A stretch of 62,269 nucleotides of DNA from positions 1 through 62,269 of the forward strand of contig JBPOFU010000009.1 of assembly GCA_051252075.1 (NCBI GenBank), written 5' to 3'. Source of the DNA: Oceanococcus sp051252075 (GTDB lineage: Bacteria; Pseudomonadota; Gammaproteobacteria; Nevskiales; Oceanococcaceae). This document shows, one piece after another, positions 19,001-25,776 of this stretch (the stretch's first letter is position 1; each line of letters starts with the position of its first letter). The position numbers and the translations under genes were made by a program. Under the pieces are notes generated by a model, which saw only the letters and a list, made by a program, of their open reading frames with translations, was not told where the DNA came from and ran no database searches.

Positions 19001-19352
19001 CGCCATCTCCCAGGAATTGTGTGACCTTGCCGCCGTGGCTTTCTACCGCCTTGCGGGCGACGTCGTAGTAGGCCTCCATAAAGCGCCGCGTTGATTCCGG
19101 ATCGAGTCGCTCGTGTAGTGCGGTGGAACCGACTAGATCTGCAAACAAGATGGATACGATCTTGCGGGCGCCGGCAAGTTCAGTTGGTCTAGCTGCTGCA
19201 TCAGTAACTGGTGTGCCGCATTCGTGACAGAACTTAGCCTTGGGCGCGAGCGCAGCCCCGCAATGGCTGCAACCCCCACTCAGGGTTAAGCCGCATTCCA
19301 CGCAAAATTTGGCTTGCACTGGGTTGTCGTGATGGCAGGCAGGACAGGGCAT
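11022..19352 (-). CDS. Giant class III adenylate/guanylate cyclase with AAA ATPase, TPR and tandem NTF2-like domains
   Basis: This is a 2776-residue protein. Residues 1-60 form two zinc ribbons (CPAC/CVEC and CSHC/CHEC pairs). Residues 65-250 are a class III cyclase domain with the metal-binding FADLVGST and LGDGVKAVFG. An AAA/NACHT-like ATPase follows from 250, with Walker A GSAGLGKS (about 280) and Walker B VVLIIDDLQWAE, then alpha-helical TPR-like repeats from about 700 to 1080. From about 1092 to the end are six repeat units, mostly pairs of SnoaL/NTF2-like domains. The first 1100 residues are a common signalling architecture; the C-terminal 1700 are not. The gene stands alone between the two halves of the chlorophyll cluster, and I see no direct functional link. 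Start chosen at the ATG just before the zinc ribbon. Confidence 0.88.
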   Translation of the reverse strand: MPCPACHHDNPVQAKFCVECGLTLSGGCSHCGAALAPKAKFCHECGTPVTDAAARPTELAGARKIVSILFADLVGSTALHERLDPESTRRFMEAYYDVARKAVESHGGKVTQFLGDGVKAVFGIPRIAEDDALRAVLAAAAMQEGFKALAKQQSEAVGSTGLRVAVNTGEVVDQGGSEIIGDPVNVAARLQEHGQDGDVVIGESTEHLVSTQVTLELLGAFDLKGRSGTVKAYRVVSLDPPQHAKLTPFVGREKELARLAKAYNLAVESPATQMAVLLGSAGLGKSRLIGEFARRSAATATVIQAHCDAAKGATFAPLADAMRKHLALDADASLEAMQAIVDATLKDDDDQARISRGILGMLNGLPASPEETFFVVRRFLAALTKIKPVVLIIDDLQWAEPLLLDLLEHLVQWGLKLPLLLLIGARPELRELRTAFGKTGGFVTDALTLDGLDAASSMQLAAGVIGADDLPAAVAAKVLASSEGNPLFISELTRMLVVEGALIEEDGEWRAGDTLATVQMPPTIHALLAARIERLDPLDCAILERAAVIGRQFSRNAVAALLPNNPAQIDARLEALQRFELIEHGTGWYIGDPVLRFHHVLIRDAAYRRLLKGSRAELHAQIANWIEAQIGDAHEYDETIGRHLEDAHRLLGELGPIDEAGEHLGERAASRLASAGRRALAADDVPLAASLLGRALERMQADHADRADLCIDFCEALLAEGEVSTAEQAIQELARLMTDSDRLKAWHQCFLGQHTVLTAPRELTATVSSVSSAALTLASLQDSAGEAKAHYVHALALSRQGQIGACEAALDQALAAARKADDRRQANTVLAIAPIAALWGPSPVTRASGRCLDVVRVLRITQGAPAVEAVALMCQGVLEALRGRSEAAHRMIKSGREMVEELGIAPHLRNADAFAGYVHLLEGDLPAAEEKLLTAYEGLRDLGLGIDAARAAALLAKALLAQGRSEEAQQLSYESEQLAGDDLKAAIAWRGVRAQALAQRGEHEDAIKLARKAVKIAASTDALLDHADARLALAVALRAAGKTQEADTEEQQACTLRKDKGAILLLDKREESADTPDTPDGRQNDAVDRPQVEHVLRPGIQYAPQLLELGKKSTKALAQRDFIKFRGLFHDDFREQDHSTGLSYGIDGVITSMRNLFKAENSVHKQEILGTLGSKLTVFKRHWRASGSTSKLMDVGAFEGTAFVVMEAGNAYLWIHSESFADNKLGDAIARLYERYAESLPEGPQRERALTIARSVKWTLTDDRSISIKEAITPDLQGTDHRPLVGHETVGHFSQRLVDTTEELVENLQFHLRDILALTPDALLRTTQVTGNWKDFGGEGEIELLMLSVFGPDGRQTQLEWFDPSQQDLALARFHELAGGESNVPAQAESGTALIGKNVRPNLASKLIESFVAAVHAGDFETARSTLRDDYIEVHHPTGLSYGPDENIRTFKGSFENSDPYLYASVVATLGKQLCLSRFKLGGSGGEAYRLEFGAFELSFNLLSETDEQGRAIHGEIFADEKLGEALARLYQRNAESLPEGLAQRWEQYDSEDVDHAIARYKEPCSNQDAPQDLIGITLRPGVQANAMTHFMEQFVDALKQRDFAQLRSMFIDSYKEIDHPTGSTIDKAGTIASLERLFRSQEPYYQIEVLATLGDALQLGRHVFGATSATSKNFDVGAYENVRIQIDDREEGIEVFDTKHLGDAVARLYERYAASLPEGPEQAKATGLAKIIQAGTGRIDHERLKPHWSGDVQLVDHRTAGMGSVVGRDAVTQAISVMAVELTEDFAGQFDEIVTLRPDALLAHYRTDGKGQLSGGEFEQLAWYLMIADEQGNIARWEIFDAEQAEAARARFEELTGDPKPGPVQCKVQPNLASKAQQDSVQAATKHNWAGLRACYAENYQETHHPTASTFGADESCESIKRLFASVEAYWKIEPVATLSSRLCLSRAVLGASGNSTGSRYDVGEYESHFLPVTEVDDNGLLVCHELFAENKLGEAFARLYQRYAESLPEGAERKRAEKIASWAEAGHGRLDDLDHFLSHLAEDIQAHDHRTAGYGELSGKDALRKAISVFVKELSVEFSMRMDDIYSLRPEGILVHNTTYGKDKKSGGKFERIGWNLFLFNAQGLVQRWEQFDPENVDQAIARFEELCPDQATQSAREEARPDLMIDRLPPGIAQITGLRLQPSDDFPAGYRMEAACNARDWATARTCFTDDYTQLSHPTGSTMGPDGVIEGIKSLFRGEDAEFRAGLIARFGDRLSLFWRYTRATGTGSSRYDVGDYDLLVYHVCELDEQGLMRRDEVFADNRLGDALANFYERYADSLPAGSERDRAMMSAHCLEWAATDSKKYAMEDVIAPDAKGVDHRLTGHGEVENYAQTYVASWKNLSRDRKFSIDDVLAFNHDGILRAVTEKGTWQETGGTFENEFLFLSTFGADGRGNRSEFFDIDKVDEALARFEELTRHPAPSGEPDPAPRRVIPNAASQMMMRYATAIQAQDWAAARACPSDEYQELHHPTGSTLNAHESVSSFEHLYRSDNAYYECTPLATLGNSICLIKGRFGASGGRGKRHDVGPYENIFLVVMEVNEQGQFSYGEVYSDNKLGDALACLYERFAKSLPEGPEQKRALTTARAVTLTLTKTTPSGEEDGKAHVPGLSGSARDEAIVSGMQGIDHRLTGHPGKMGDFDLRHEAAVRELASDASFQVKDVLGASSEALLRHTIFRGHWKEGGGEFEIGVYVLSIFGPDGRQAQFEAFEAGQEEKALARFDEATEGPNRPEVV

Positions 19353-19746
19353 GAAAGCAGATTAAGCCACGATGGCGCGTTTGTCTGCTTATGGCAGGTC
19401 GTTGCCAGAAATCTCACATATTGAATGACTGGTTTAGGGCACGTGGCCAGCGATGCCCGTCGCGAGGTGAAGGTCTGCATTCGGAGAGTCATAACGTCGG
19501 CTAGCAATCTGCCGATTGTCTCCAAAAGGCACGAACTGTGAGTTCGGCTAAAATCGGTGAGTGGCGACTTTGTTCTGATCGTCCCCGTTCGGGCAATGCC
19601 TTCTTTCGGTCAGCTTGTGGGCCTTCAGCACAGTACGAGATGATGGCTGAGTCTATGCGCCATTCCTGAGTGTCTCTTCAAAGTCACCCACCGGCTCGTC
19701 GAGAGCCCAGTGCCCGCGCGCCCCAATTGGCGAAACAGGGCGAAGC
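19353..19746. other. Intergenic region with a dispersed repeat copy
   Basis: A 394-bp gap upstream of the cyclase gene. It contains the 60-bp repeat described at 19517-19576, and no credible gene. The cyclase promoter should lie near 19400, but I could not define it. Confidence 0.5.
19517..19576. repeat. Dispersed 60-bp repeat, copy A
   Basis: The segment, with core CTAAAATCGGTGAGTG, recurs at 48770-48829 in the same orientation with most bases identical. Both copies are in gaps between genes. It has no coding potential I can see. Confidence 0.65.
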
Positions 19747-20769
19747 CTAGACCTCCCGGTTCCAGGACAAAGCTGATGCTGCGACTTCGCTTATGCTGAG
19801 AACAATCTTGCCTATATGTGCACCATCCGCCATGTGTTGATGGGCCTGGGCGGCATCTTTCAGTGAAAAGCTTTGGTCGATGAGTGGTTTGATTTTTCCG
19901 TCATTGATCAGCGGCCAAACTTGCCTGAGCAGGGCTTGCGCGATCTGGGTTTTGTAGGCATCGCTGCGTGGGCGCAAGGTGGAACCGGTCACCGTCAGTC
20001 GACGGAGTAAGACCTGTGCCATGGGTAGATCGCTTTTGGCGCCACCCAATAAGCCGATAATGACCAAGCGCCCATCATCTGCTAAGCAGCGGATATTGCG
20101 GGGCAAGTACTCGCCGCCGACCATGTCGAGTATGACGTCGACACCACGTTTTTCTGTGCTTTCTAGCAGGCATTCAGCGAAATCCTGCTCGGAATAAATG
20201 ATGGCTTGTTGTGCACCTAAAGCGAGGCAGGCTTCGGCCTTGTCCTGGCTGCCCACGGTGGTGTAGACCGTGTGACCCAAGCTACTGGCGATTTGTATCG
20301 CCGTGGTGCCTATGCCGCTGCTGCCGCCGTGGACCAGCAAGCTTTCACCTTTGCTCAGTTTTCCACGTTCGAAAACATTGCTCCAAACCGTGAAGCAGGT
20401 TTCCGGTAATGCGGCGGCCTGCAGCCAACTCAGTCCCTTGGGGATGGGCAAGCAATGACCGATCGGCACGCAGCAGTATTCAGCGTAGCCGCCGCCAGGC
20501 GCCAAGGCGCACACAGCATCCCCGATTTTCCAAGCGCTTGCATTCAGGTCGCCAGCAACGATGCTGCCAGACACTTCTAAGCCGGGTAAATCACTGGCTG
20601 TTGCTGGCGCGCGGTACAAGCCTGCGCGTTGCAGCAGGTCAGGGCGATTGATTCCTGCGGCGTGTACTTTGATAAGAACTTCACCAGCGCCCGGCTTGGG
20701 TATGGGGCGCTGGCATAACTGCAGAACTTCGGGACCACCGGGCTCGCGGATTTCGACAGCTTGCATCAT
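19747..20769 (-). CDS. Zinc-free NAD(P)H:quinone oxidoreductase-like MDR protein
   Basis: A 340-residue medium-chain reductase of the quinone oxidoreductase/PIG3 type. The N-terminal half has GRxxI-type and GINRPDLLQRAG segments; the Rossmann half has LVHGGSSGIGTTAIQ (nucleotide-binding GGSSGIG) and the C-terminal KPLIDQSFSL with AHQHMADGAHIGKIVL. Catalytic zinc ligands are absent. Members reduce quinones or alpha,beta-unsaturated carbonyls with NADPH. It is the last gene of the eight-gene minus operon that starts at 27934 and overlaps the upstream MFS gene by ATGA. Reduction of an unsaturated intermediate is plausible. Confidence 0.8.
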   Translation of the reverse strand: MMQAVEIREPGGPEVLQLCQRPIPKPGAGEVLIKVHAAGINRPDLLQRAGLYRAPATASDLPGLEVSGSIVAGDLNASAWKIGDAVCALAPGGGYAEYCCVPIGHCLPIPKGLSWLQAAALPETCFTVWSNVFERGKLSKGESLLVHGGSSGIGTTAIQIASSLGHTVYTTVGSQDKAEACLALGAQQAIIYSEQDFAECLLESTEKRGVDVILDMVGGEYLPRNIRCLADDGRLVIIGLLGGAKSDLPMAQVLLRRLTVTGSTLRPRSDAYKTQIAQALLRQVWPLINDGKIKPLIDQSFSLKDAAQAHQHMADGAHIGKIVLSISEVAASALSWNREV

Positions 20770-22076
20770 GTGTTAACGGCCTTGCGTTCACGCCCAGCCA
20801 AAGTCATTGCCATGAACATGACTGCAAAGGCCAATACCCCATAGGCAACAAACGGCCCCGGTTCGCGCCAATGATCGAACAGCCAGCCCCCAGCGACGCT
20901 GGCGACCAAGATGCCGACGGCACCGGTGAGATTGAAGGTGCCGATGATGGCGCCACGATTGTGTTCTGGGCTTTGTTGAGCGATGAGCACTCCGCTGGTG
21001 ATGATGCAGCCGACTTCACCCAGGCCGATAAATATGGCGCTGAAAATCATCAAACCGCCGAAGGGGTCGTGGACAAAGAACGTGGAGCTATAGCCTATGC
21101 CGGATATGCACAGCGCCAAGGCCAAGGCTTTCACTCTGTCTATTTTGTCAGCCAAGATGCCAAAGAAAGGGGCGCCGAGCAGGGCCATGCCCTGTGCCAT
21201 GCCGACCAGTGCACCTGCTTTAGCCAAAGCGGTGGCTCTATCCAAACCCAACTCGGAACTGCCGTAGTTGGCACCCCATAAGGCTAGGAACGTCCCAACG
21301 ATTGCCAGATTTCCACGAGCGATGAAAGAGGCGGCGTAGGCAAGGGCGATGCGTGGATCGCGGGCTGCGCTATAACCTGCGCGTAACAACTCCGGAAACG
21401 ATTGGCGCGCGTCTTCCGCGGCTTTCGGGCGGCCGTTTTTGAGGCCAAAGACCATCATGATACCGGCTATCGCCGCGAGTACGGCAACCAAATAGTAGGT
21501 CTGTGATCCGGCGCGAATGGCATCGCCCGATTCGCCTTGAAAAATGGCGGGCAGACGCAGTAGCAAGAACACGGCGACGACTGCGCCGAGGCCGTTCATA
21601 ACCCCTTGATAACCGGCCGCTTTACCGCGGCTGTCATTGGCGAAGTAGTCGGCCAATAAGGTAATCATCATGACGATGACCGCACCAATCCCGACCGCCA
21701 CGACGCAGCGAGCGGCTAAGAGCTGCAGTACCGTGCTGGCCTGAGGGTGTAGCGCAATGCCCGTGGCCATAAGGAAAAAGCCACCAGCCATCAGCGGTTT
21801 GCGACCGATGCGATCAGCCAGTGGTCCTGCCACCGCAACGACCACGATGATGACCATTTCCTGCCAAAAATTGAGCATGCCGCTGACCCGTCCGTGACGT
21901 TCCATCGGAAGATGCAAGAATTCGGTGAGAAAATAGGCCTGCATCTGCGGCAGGAATGACGACAACATGATCGCGGCAAAACTCGCGATCAAAAAGTGGC
22001 TGGCGTAAAGCTTGCGTATTTCGGGCTGTAAATTCAGCCCTAGGAAACGCGTTGTGGCCGTGTTTGCATTGCTCAT
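20766..22076 (-). CDS. MFS transporter
   Basis: A 436-residue MFS protein with about 12 membrane segments and the signature GPLADRIGRKP in the TM2-TM3 loop. A second copy of this signature follows TM8 (GILADKIDRVK). It is similar in length and motifs to the transporter at 4037-5347 (for example RGAIIG and YQGV/LQGL regions), which suggests both handle related compounds. It sits between a GST gene and a quinone oxidoreductase gene in the long minus operon. Export or uptake of tetrapyrrole fragments or organic acids is an inference; the sequence alone does not give a substrate. Confidence 0.82.
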   Translation of the reverse strand: MSNANTATTRFLGLNLQPEIRKLYASHFLIASFAAIMLSSFLPQMQAYFLTEFLHLPMERHGRVSGMLNFWQEMVIIVVVAVAGPLADRIGRKPLMAGGFFLMATGIALHPQASTVLQLLAARCVVAVGIGAVIVMMITLLADYFANDSRGKAAGYQGVMNGLGAVVAVFLLLRLPAIFQGESGDAIRAGSQTYYLVAVLAAIAGIMMVFGLKNGRPKAAEDARQSFPELLRAGYSAARDPRIALAYAASFIARGNLAIVGTFLALWGANYGSSELGLDRATALAKAGALVGMAQGMALLGAPFFGILADKIDRVKALALALCISGIGYSSTFFVHDPFGGLMIFSAIFIGLGEVGCIITSGVLIAQQSPEHNRGAIIGTFNLTGAVGILVASVAGGWLFDHWREPGPFVAYGVLAFAVMFMAMTLAGRERKAVNT

Positions 22077-22105
22077 GGTGCTCGCCCTTGATGTGTGGCT
22101 TGGTT

Positions 22106-22747
22106 TTACTCGAACAGCACCGGCAGCGCCGCACGCAAGCCGGCATCCATTTCAGCCAATACTTTGGCTGCAGCCGGCACCGCGTTCATGCGCGTCCACC
22201 AGGCCTGTGTTTGTTCTAGGCCAGCCATGCAGTTTGGATTGCCAAAGTGACGGGCCAAAATTTGGGCATACCAAACGATGGGGATAAGGGCGGCATCGGC
22301 TAAATCCAGCTCGCAGCTTTGTGGCTTACGCGCCCATTGCGATTCCAAAACCGTGAGTTGTGCGCTCAGCCCCAGCATGGCTTGGGAAACAGTTTCCTCG
22401 TCTACACCACCACGCAAAGCCTTGAACAAAGGGAACATGGCGCTGGCGAGGTAAATGTCGGTAAAACGTACCAGTTCTGAAATCCGCGCACGTTCAAAGG
22501 CATCGCTGGGGCGCATGGGCGTATCAGGATGTGTGTCTTCCAGATACTCCATGATGCTCCAGGACTCGGCCAAGGATTTGTCGCCCAAATCCAGCACTGG
22601 AATGCGTCCGCCCGGATTTCGCGCCAGCACGTCGTCTGAGCGCATGCCTCCGGGCGGAGGAACAATCTCAACAGCTAAGTTCTTGTGATAAATCTGCACG
22701 CGACAGCGTGAGGCATACGGTGAGATGGCTGCGCTGTAGAGCTGCAT
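22106..22747 (-). CDS. Glutathione S-transferase
   Basis: A 213-residue GST. The thioredoxin-like N-terminal domain has the SPYASRCR active-site region (serine type, like zeta and plant-type GSTs), NPGGRIPVL with the cis-Pro, and ESWSIMEYLEDTHPD binding glutathione; an all-alpha C-terminal domain follows. The open frame starts 16 codons earlier, but ATG 22747 has AAGGAA upstream and starts exactly at the domain. Zeta-type GSTs isomerise maleyl compounds, so a role with a substituted maleyl or electrophilic intermediate is possible here; detoxification of reactive tetrapyrrole products is the alternative. Confidence 0.82.
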   Translation of the reverse strand: MQLYSAAISPYASRCRVQIYHKNLAVEIVPPPGGMRSDDVLARNPGGRIPVLDLGDKSLAESWSIMEYLEDTHPDTPMRPSDAFERARISELVRFTDIYLASAMFPLFKALRGGVDEETVSQAMLGLSAQLTVLESQWARKPQSCELDLADAALIPIVWYAQILARHFGNPNCMAGLEQTQAWWTRMNAVPAAAKVLAEMDAGLRAALPVLFE

Positions 22748-22760
22748 AAGAATTCCTTGT

Positions 22761-23429
22761 TTAAAGCTGGAGCAAGTGTAAGCCGAGTGCAGCATTGACG
22801 ATGAGGCCTATCCAGATCAGATAAACCGCAGGGCGACAGCGCCCCAGAGCACGACTGAGCGTGGCTTCTACTTCAGCCGTCGAACCACTGGTCATCAATT
22901 GCATGAACGCGGCGACAAAGGGTTTTAACTGGATACGGATGTATATGCCACACGCGACCAATCCAGCAAAAATCATTATTTTCAGGCTCAGCCAGTCCGT
23001 GCTTAATGGGCCATGGCCGAGCAAGGAAAGTATGCCAACGGTGAGCAAGCTCGTGACGACGATCATGCGGAAATACAAATCAATTTGTGACAAACGCGCT
23101 TTGGCCGCTTGATTGTCGGTGAAGTACAGGTAATTTACGTTGGCGAACCAAAGGAGGGCTAAGCCCCAAACGATAGCTTCTAGCCACACCGGTGCACCGA
23201 TAAAACCCATGCGTTGCGATAATGAGTAACCCAGCGCGAAGGTGAGCGGCATGCACAGTTTCGGCCCCTGGTCGCAGCCCAGCATGATCTTCAGTGCGGT
23301 GCCTCGTTGTGCCGGGCTGAGCTCCGGGTTGACCACGAACCGGCTGGCAAAAAAGGTACCGAGGTCGCCGCCTAGCCAGTAGACGAATCCGAGGATATGC
23401 AGCAGCTTCAGTGTGAGTATGGTTGTCAT
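22761..23429 (-). CDS. Integral membrane protein, HemJ/CopD-like N-terminus
   Basis: A 222-residue protein with about six hydrophobic segments. The first helix reads LKLLHILGFVYWLGGDLG, with a His in the position of the functional His of HemJ-type (protoporphyrinogen oxidase) and CopD-like proteins, whose first helix has the pattern LHxxGxVxWxAG. Other conserved-looking residues are a CDQGPK segment and a His in the LLGHGPLS loop. The protein may bind heme or a related tetrapyrrole in the membrane, but similarity is short and I am unsure. It lies between the LeuC-like and GST genes with gaps of 11 and 13 bases, so it is part of the operon. Confidence 0.6.
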   Translation of the reverse strand: MTTILTLKLLHILGFVYWLGGDLGTFFASRFVVNPELSPAQRGTALKIMLGCDQGPKLCMPLTFALGYSLSQRMGFIGAPVWLEAIVWGLALLWFANVNYLYFTDNQAAKARLSQIDLYFRMIVVTSLLTVGILSLLGHGPLSTDWLSLKIMIFAGLVACGIYIRIQLKPFVAAFMQLMTSGSTAEVEATLSRALGRCRPAVYLIWIGLIVNAALGLHLLQL

Positions 23430-23440
23430 AGCGATAGAGC

Positions 23441-24865
23441 TCAGGTGAATTGACGAACGTCGGTCAGATGGCCGGTCACCGCGGCCGCAGCAGCCATGGC
23501 TGGGCTTAACAAATGGGTTCTACCACCGCGTCCCTGACGAGATTCAAAATTACGATTGGAGGTGCTGGCGCAGCGCTCGCCAGCTTCGAGTTGGTCGGGG
23601 TTCATGGCGTTGCACATGGAGCATCCAGCGTCGCGCCATTCGAAACCAGCGTCCATAAAGATTTGATCCAAGCCTTCCGTTTCGGCTTGTGCTTTGATTA
23701 GTCCGGAGCCGGGAACGACCAAGGCGCGCTTTACGGTATCCACTTTTTTGCGGCCACGAACAACCAGCGCAGCGGCGCGTAAGTCCTCAATGCGCGCGTT
23801 GGTGCAAGATCCAATAAATACTTGGTCTATGCGGATTTGATTGAGGTTTTGTCCGGGCTTTAAATCCATGTAGGCGAGGGCGGACTCCCAATCACGGCGC
23901 TGTGCGGCATCGCGTGCATCATCCAGTTGTGGCACGACACTGTTCACCGCGGCCACTTGATCCGGCTTGGTGCCCCAGCTGACTTGCGGTTCAATCTCAG
24001 TCGCATCGATACTGATTTCCAGATCAAAGCTGGCCTCGGTATCGGAATGTAAATGTTCGCGCCAATACTGGCTTGCAGCTTCCCAAGCGGCACCCTTGGG
24101 CGCGCGCGGGCGCTCTTTAACGTAGTCCTCGGTGATCTGATCGTAAGCGATTAAACCAGTGCGTGCGCCCGCTTCAATACTCATGTTGCATAAAGTAAAA
24201 CGACCGGCCATATCCAAAGCCTGCACCGCTTCGCCAGCGTATTCAATGGCGTGACCGGTGCCGCCGGAAATGCCCAGCAGATGAATAATGTGCAAGGCTA
24301 AATCTTTGGCGACAACGCCAATAGGAAGTTGCCCATTGACCATCACCCGTAGATTTTTGCAGCGGTTTTGCGGCAGGCACTGGGTGGCAAACACGTGTTC
24401 CAATTCGGAAGTGCCTATGCCCTGCGCGAGTGCGGCTAAAGCACCGTGCGTGGAGGTGTGGGAATCACCGCAGACCACGCTCATGCCGGGCAGGCTAATG
24501 CCTTGTTCCGGTCCCACCACGTGCACGATGCCTTGGCGCAAATCATTCAGCAGAAACTGCTCAACGCCGTGGTGGCTGCAGTTGGCGTCTAGGGTTTCCA
24601 CTTGCAGTCTAGCTATCGGATCGCTGAATCCATTGATGCCGCTGGCGCGATCTGTGGTGGGGACTTGATGGTCAGCTACCGCAAACAAAGTACCGCCACG
24701 CCATAAGGGGCGTTTGGATTCGTGCAAGCCTTCAAAGGCCTGCGCCGAGGTTACTTCATGCAAGATAACGCGATCGATGTACAGCAGGTGATTGCCATCG
24801 CCACGCGAGCCTGCGTCATGCGCATCCCAAAGCTTGTCATACAGGGTACGTGGCGCCCCCGACAT
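23441..24865 (-). CDS. LeuC-type hydro-lyase large subunit
   Basis: A 474-residue aconitase-superfamily protein of the bacterial LeuC type. All three 4Fe-4S cysteines are in place (GSCTN, and GCSMCNAMN), as are VCGDSHTSTHGA and the C-terminal STSNRNFESRQGRGG. LeuC with its small subunit LeuD isomerises isopropylmalate through dehydration and hydration, and the family also hydrates citraconate and dimethylmaleate. There is no leuD, leuA or leuB beside it; instead it is followed in metabolism-like order by lyase and CoA-transferase genes. I infer hydration of a methyl- or dialkyl-maleate to the matching malate. A LeuD partner must come from elsewhere. Confidence 0.85.
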   Translation of the reverse strand: MSGAPRTLYDKLWDAHDAGSRGDGNHLLYIDRVILHEVTSAQAFEGLHESKRPLWRGGTLFAVADHQVPTTDRASGINGFSDPIARLQVETLDANCSHHGVEQFLLNDLRQGIVHVVGPEQGISLPGMSVVCGDSHTSTHGALAALAQGIGTSELEHVFATQCLPQNRCKNLRVMVNGQLPIGVVAKDLALHIIHLLGISGGTGHAIEYAGEAVQALDMAGRFTLCNMSIEAGARTGLIAYDQITEDYVKERPRAPKGAAWEAASQYWREHLHSDTEASFDLEISIDATEIEPQVSWGTKPDQVAAVNSVVPQLDDARDAAQRRDWESALAYMDLKPGQNLNQIRIDQVFIGSCTNARIEDLRAAALVVRGRKKVDTVKRALVVPGSGLIKAQAETEGLDQIFMDAGFEWRDAGCSMCNAMNPDQLEAGERCASTSNRNFESRQGRGGRTHLLSPAMAAAAAVTGHLTDVRQFT

Positions 24866-24867
24866 AT

Positions 24868-25776
24868 TTAGCTTTTAAACCGTGTGGTGTTGTTCGATAG
24901 CCATTTGTATGCGCGGCCACCTGTGCAGGTTTCCGTGAGCTCGCCAGCCAATTGACCTGCGGCTAGTAATTTGTCTATATCGAGGCCGGTTTCAAAGCCC
25001 ATTAGACTCAGCATCATGGCCAAATCTTCCGTTGCAATGTTGCCGGTGGCGCCAGGAGCAAACGGGCAGCCGCCCAATCCGCCTATGGACGCATCGAAGC
25101 GGCGAATACCGGCTTCCAGGGCAGCGTAGGCATTCGCCATGCCCAAAGCGCGGGTGTCGTGGAAATGGCAGATCAACTGATCAGCGCCAACTTGCGCCAC
25201 CAAGCGATCCATCAAACTGCGAACAGTCATGGGGTTGGCGGCACCAATGGTGTCGGCGATCAACAGTTCGCTAGCGCCTGCTGTCATCAATTGTTCAGCA
25301 ATCGTGCTGACCGTATCTTGAGCGACTGCCCCTTCGAACGGGCATTCCCAAGCGGTGGCGATACACACTTGTACCCGCATGCCATCGCTTTTCGCTTGGC
25401 TCAATACATCGCGGGCGACGTCCAGCGCGGCATCCGTAGTCATGCGGATGTTGCGCTCGTTCATGGTGTTGCTGGCAGCAACCACCAAACCCATGGTGCG
25501 TATGCCAGCATCGCGGGCGCGTTCATAGCCTTTACGGTTAGGAATAAGGGCACTGAACTCGGCATCAACCTTTGGCAGGGCCGCGGCGATCTCTTCCGTA
25601 CCGGCCATTGCGGGCACCGCTTTGGGAGACACGAAAGCCCCAATTTCGATGTGACGAATGCCAGCATCCAGCAGCGCTTGTATCAATTGCAGACGTTGTG
25701 CAGGTGTCAGAATCTTGGCTTGGTTTTGCAAACCATCGCGCGGCCCAACATCATTAATGACGACTCGTTCGCTCAT
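24868..25776 (-). CDS. HMG-CoA lyase-family carbon-carbon lyase
   Basis: A 302-residue DRE-TIM enzyme with near-canonical HMG-CoA lyase motifs: DVGPRDGLQNQ (9-19) with the catalytic Arg and Asp, HFHDTRALGMAN with the two metal-binding His, and the flexible loop GGLGGCPFAPGATGN holding the active-site Cys. Family members cleave 3-hydroxy-3-methyl-type acyl-CoAs to an acyl-CoA and a keto acid or acetoacetate. It overlaps the CoA-transferase gene by ATGA and precedes the LeuC-like gene by 2 bases. Together these suggest CoA activation of a citramalate-like acid and cleavage to smaller units. Plain HMG-CoA lyase of leucine catabolism is the alternative, but the usual neighbours are absent. Confidence 0.85.
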   Translation of the reverse strand: MSERVVINDVGPRDGLQNQAKILTPAQRLQLIQALLDAGIRHIEIGAFVSPKAVPAMAGTEEIAAALPKVDAEFSALIPNRKGYERARDAGIRTMGLVVAASNTMNERNIRMTTDAALDVARDVLSQAKSDGMRVQVCIATAWECPFEGAVAQDTVSTIAEQLMTAGASELLIADTIGAANPMTVRSLMDRLVAQVGADQLICHFHDTRALGMANAYAALEAGIRRFDASIGGLGGCPFAPGATGNIATEDLAMMLSLMGFETGLDIDKLLAAGQLAGELTETCTGGRAYKWLSNNTTRFKS

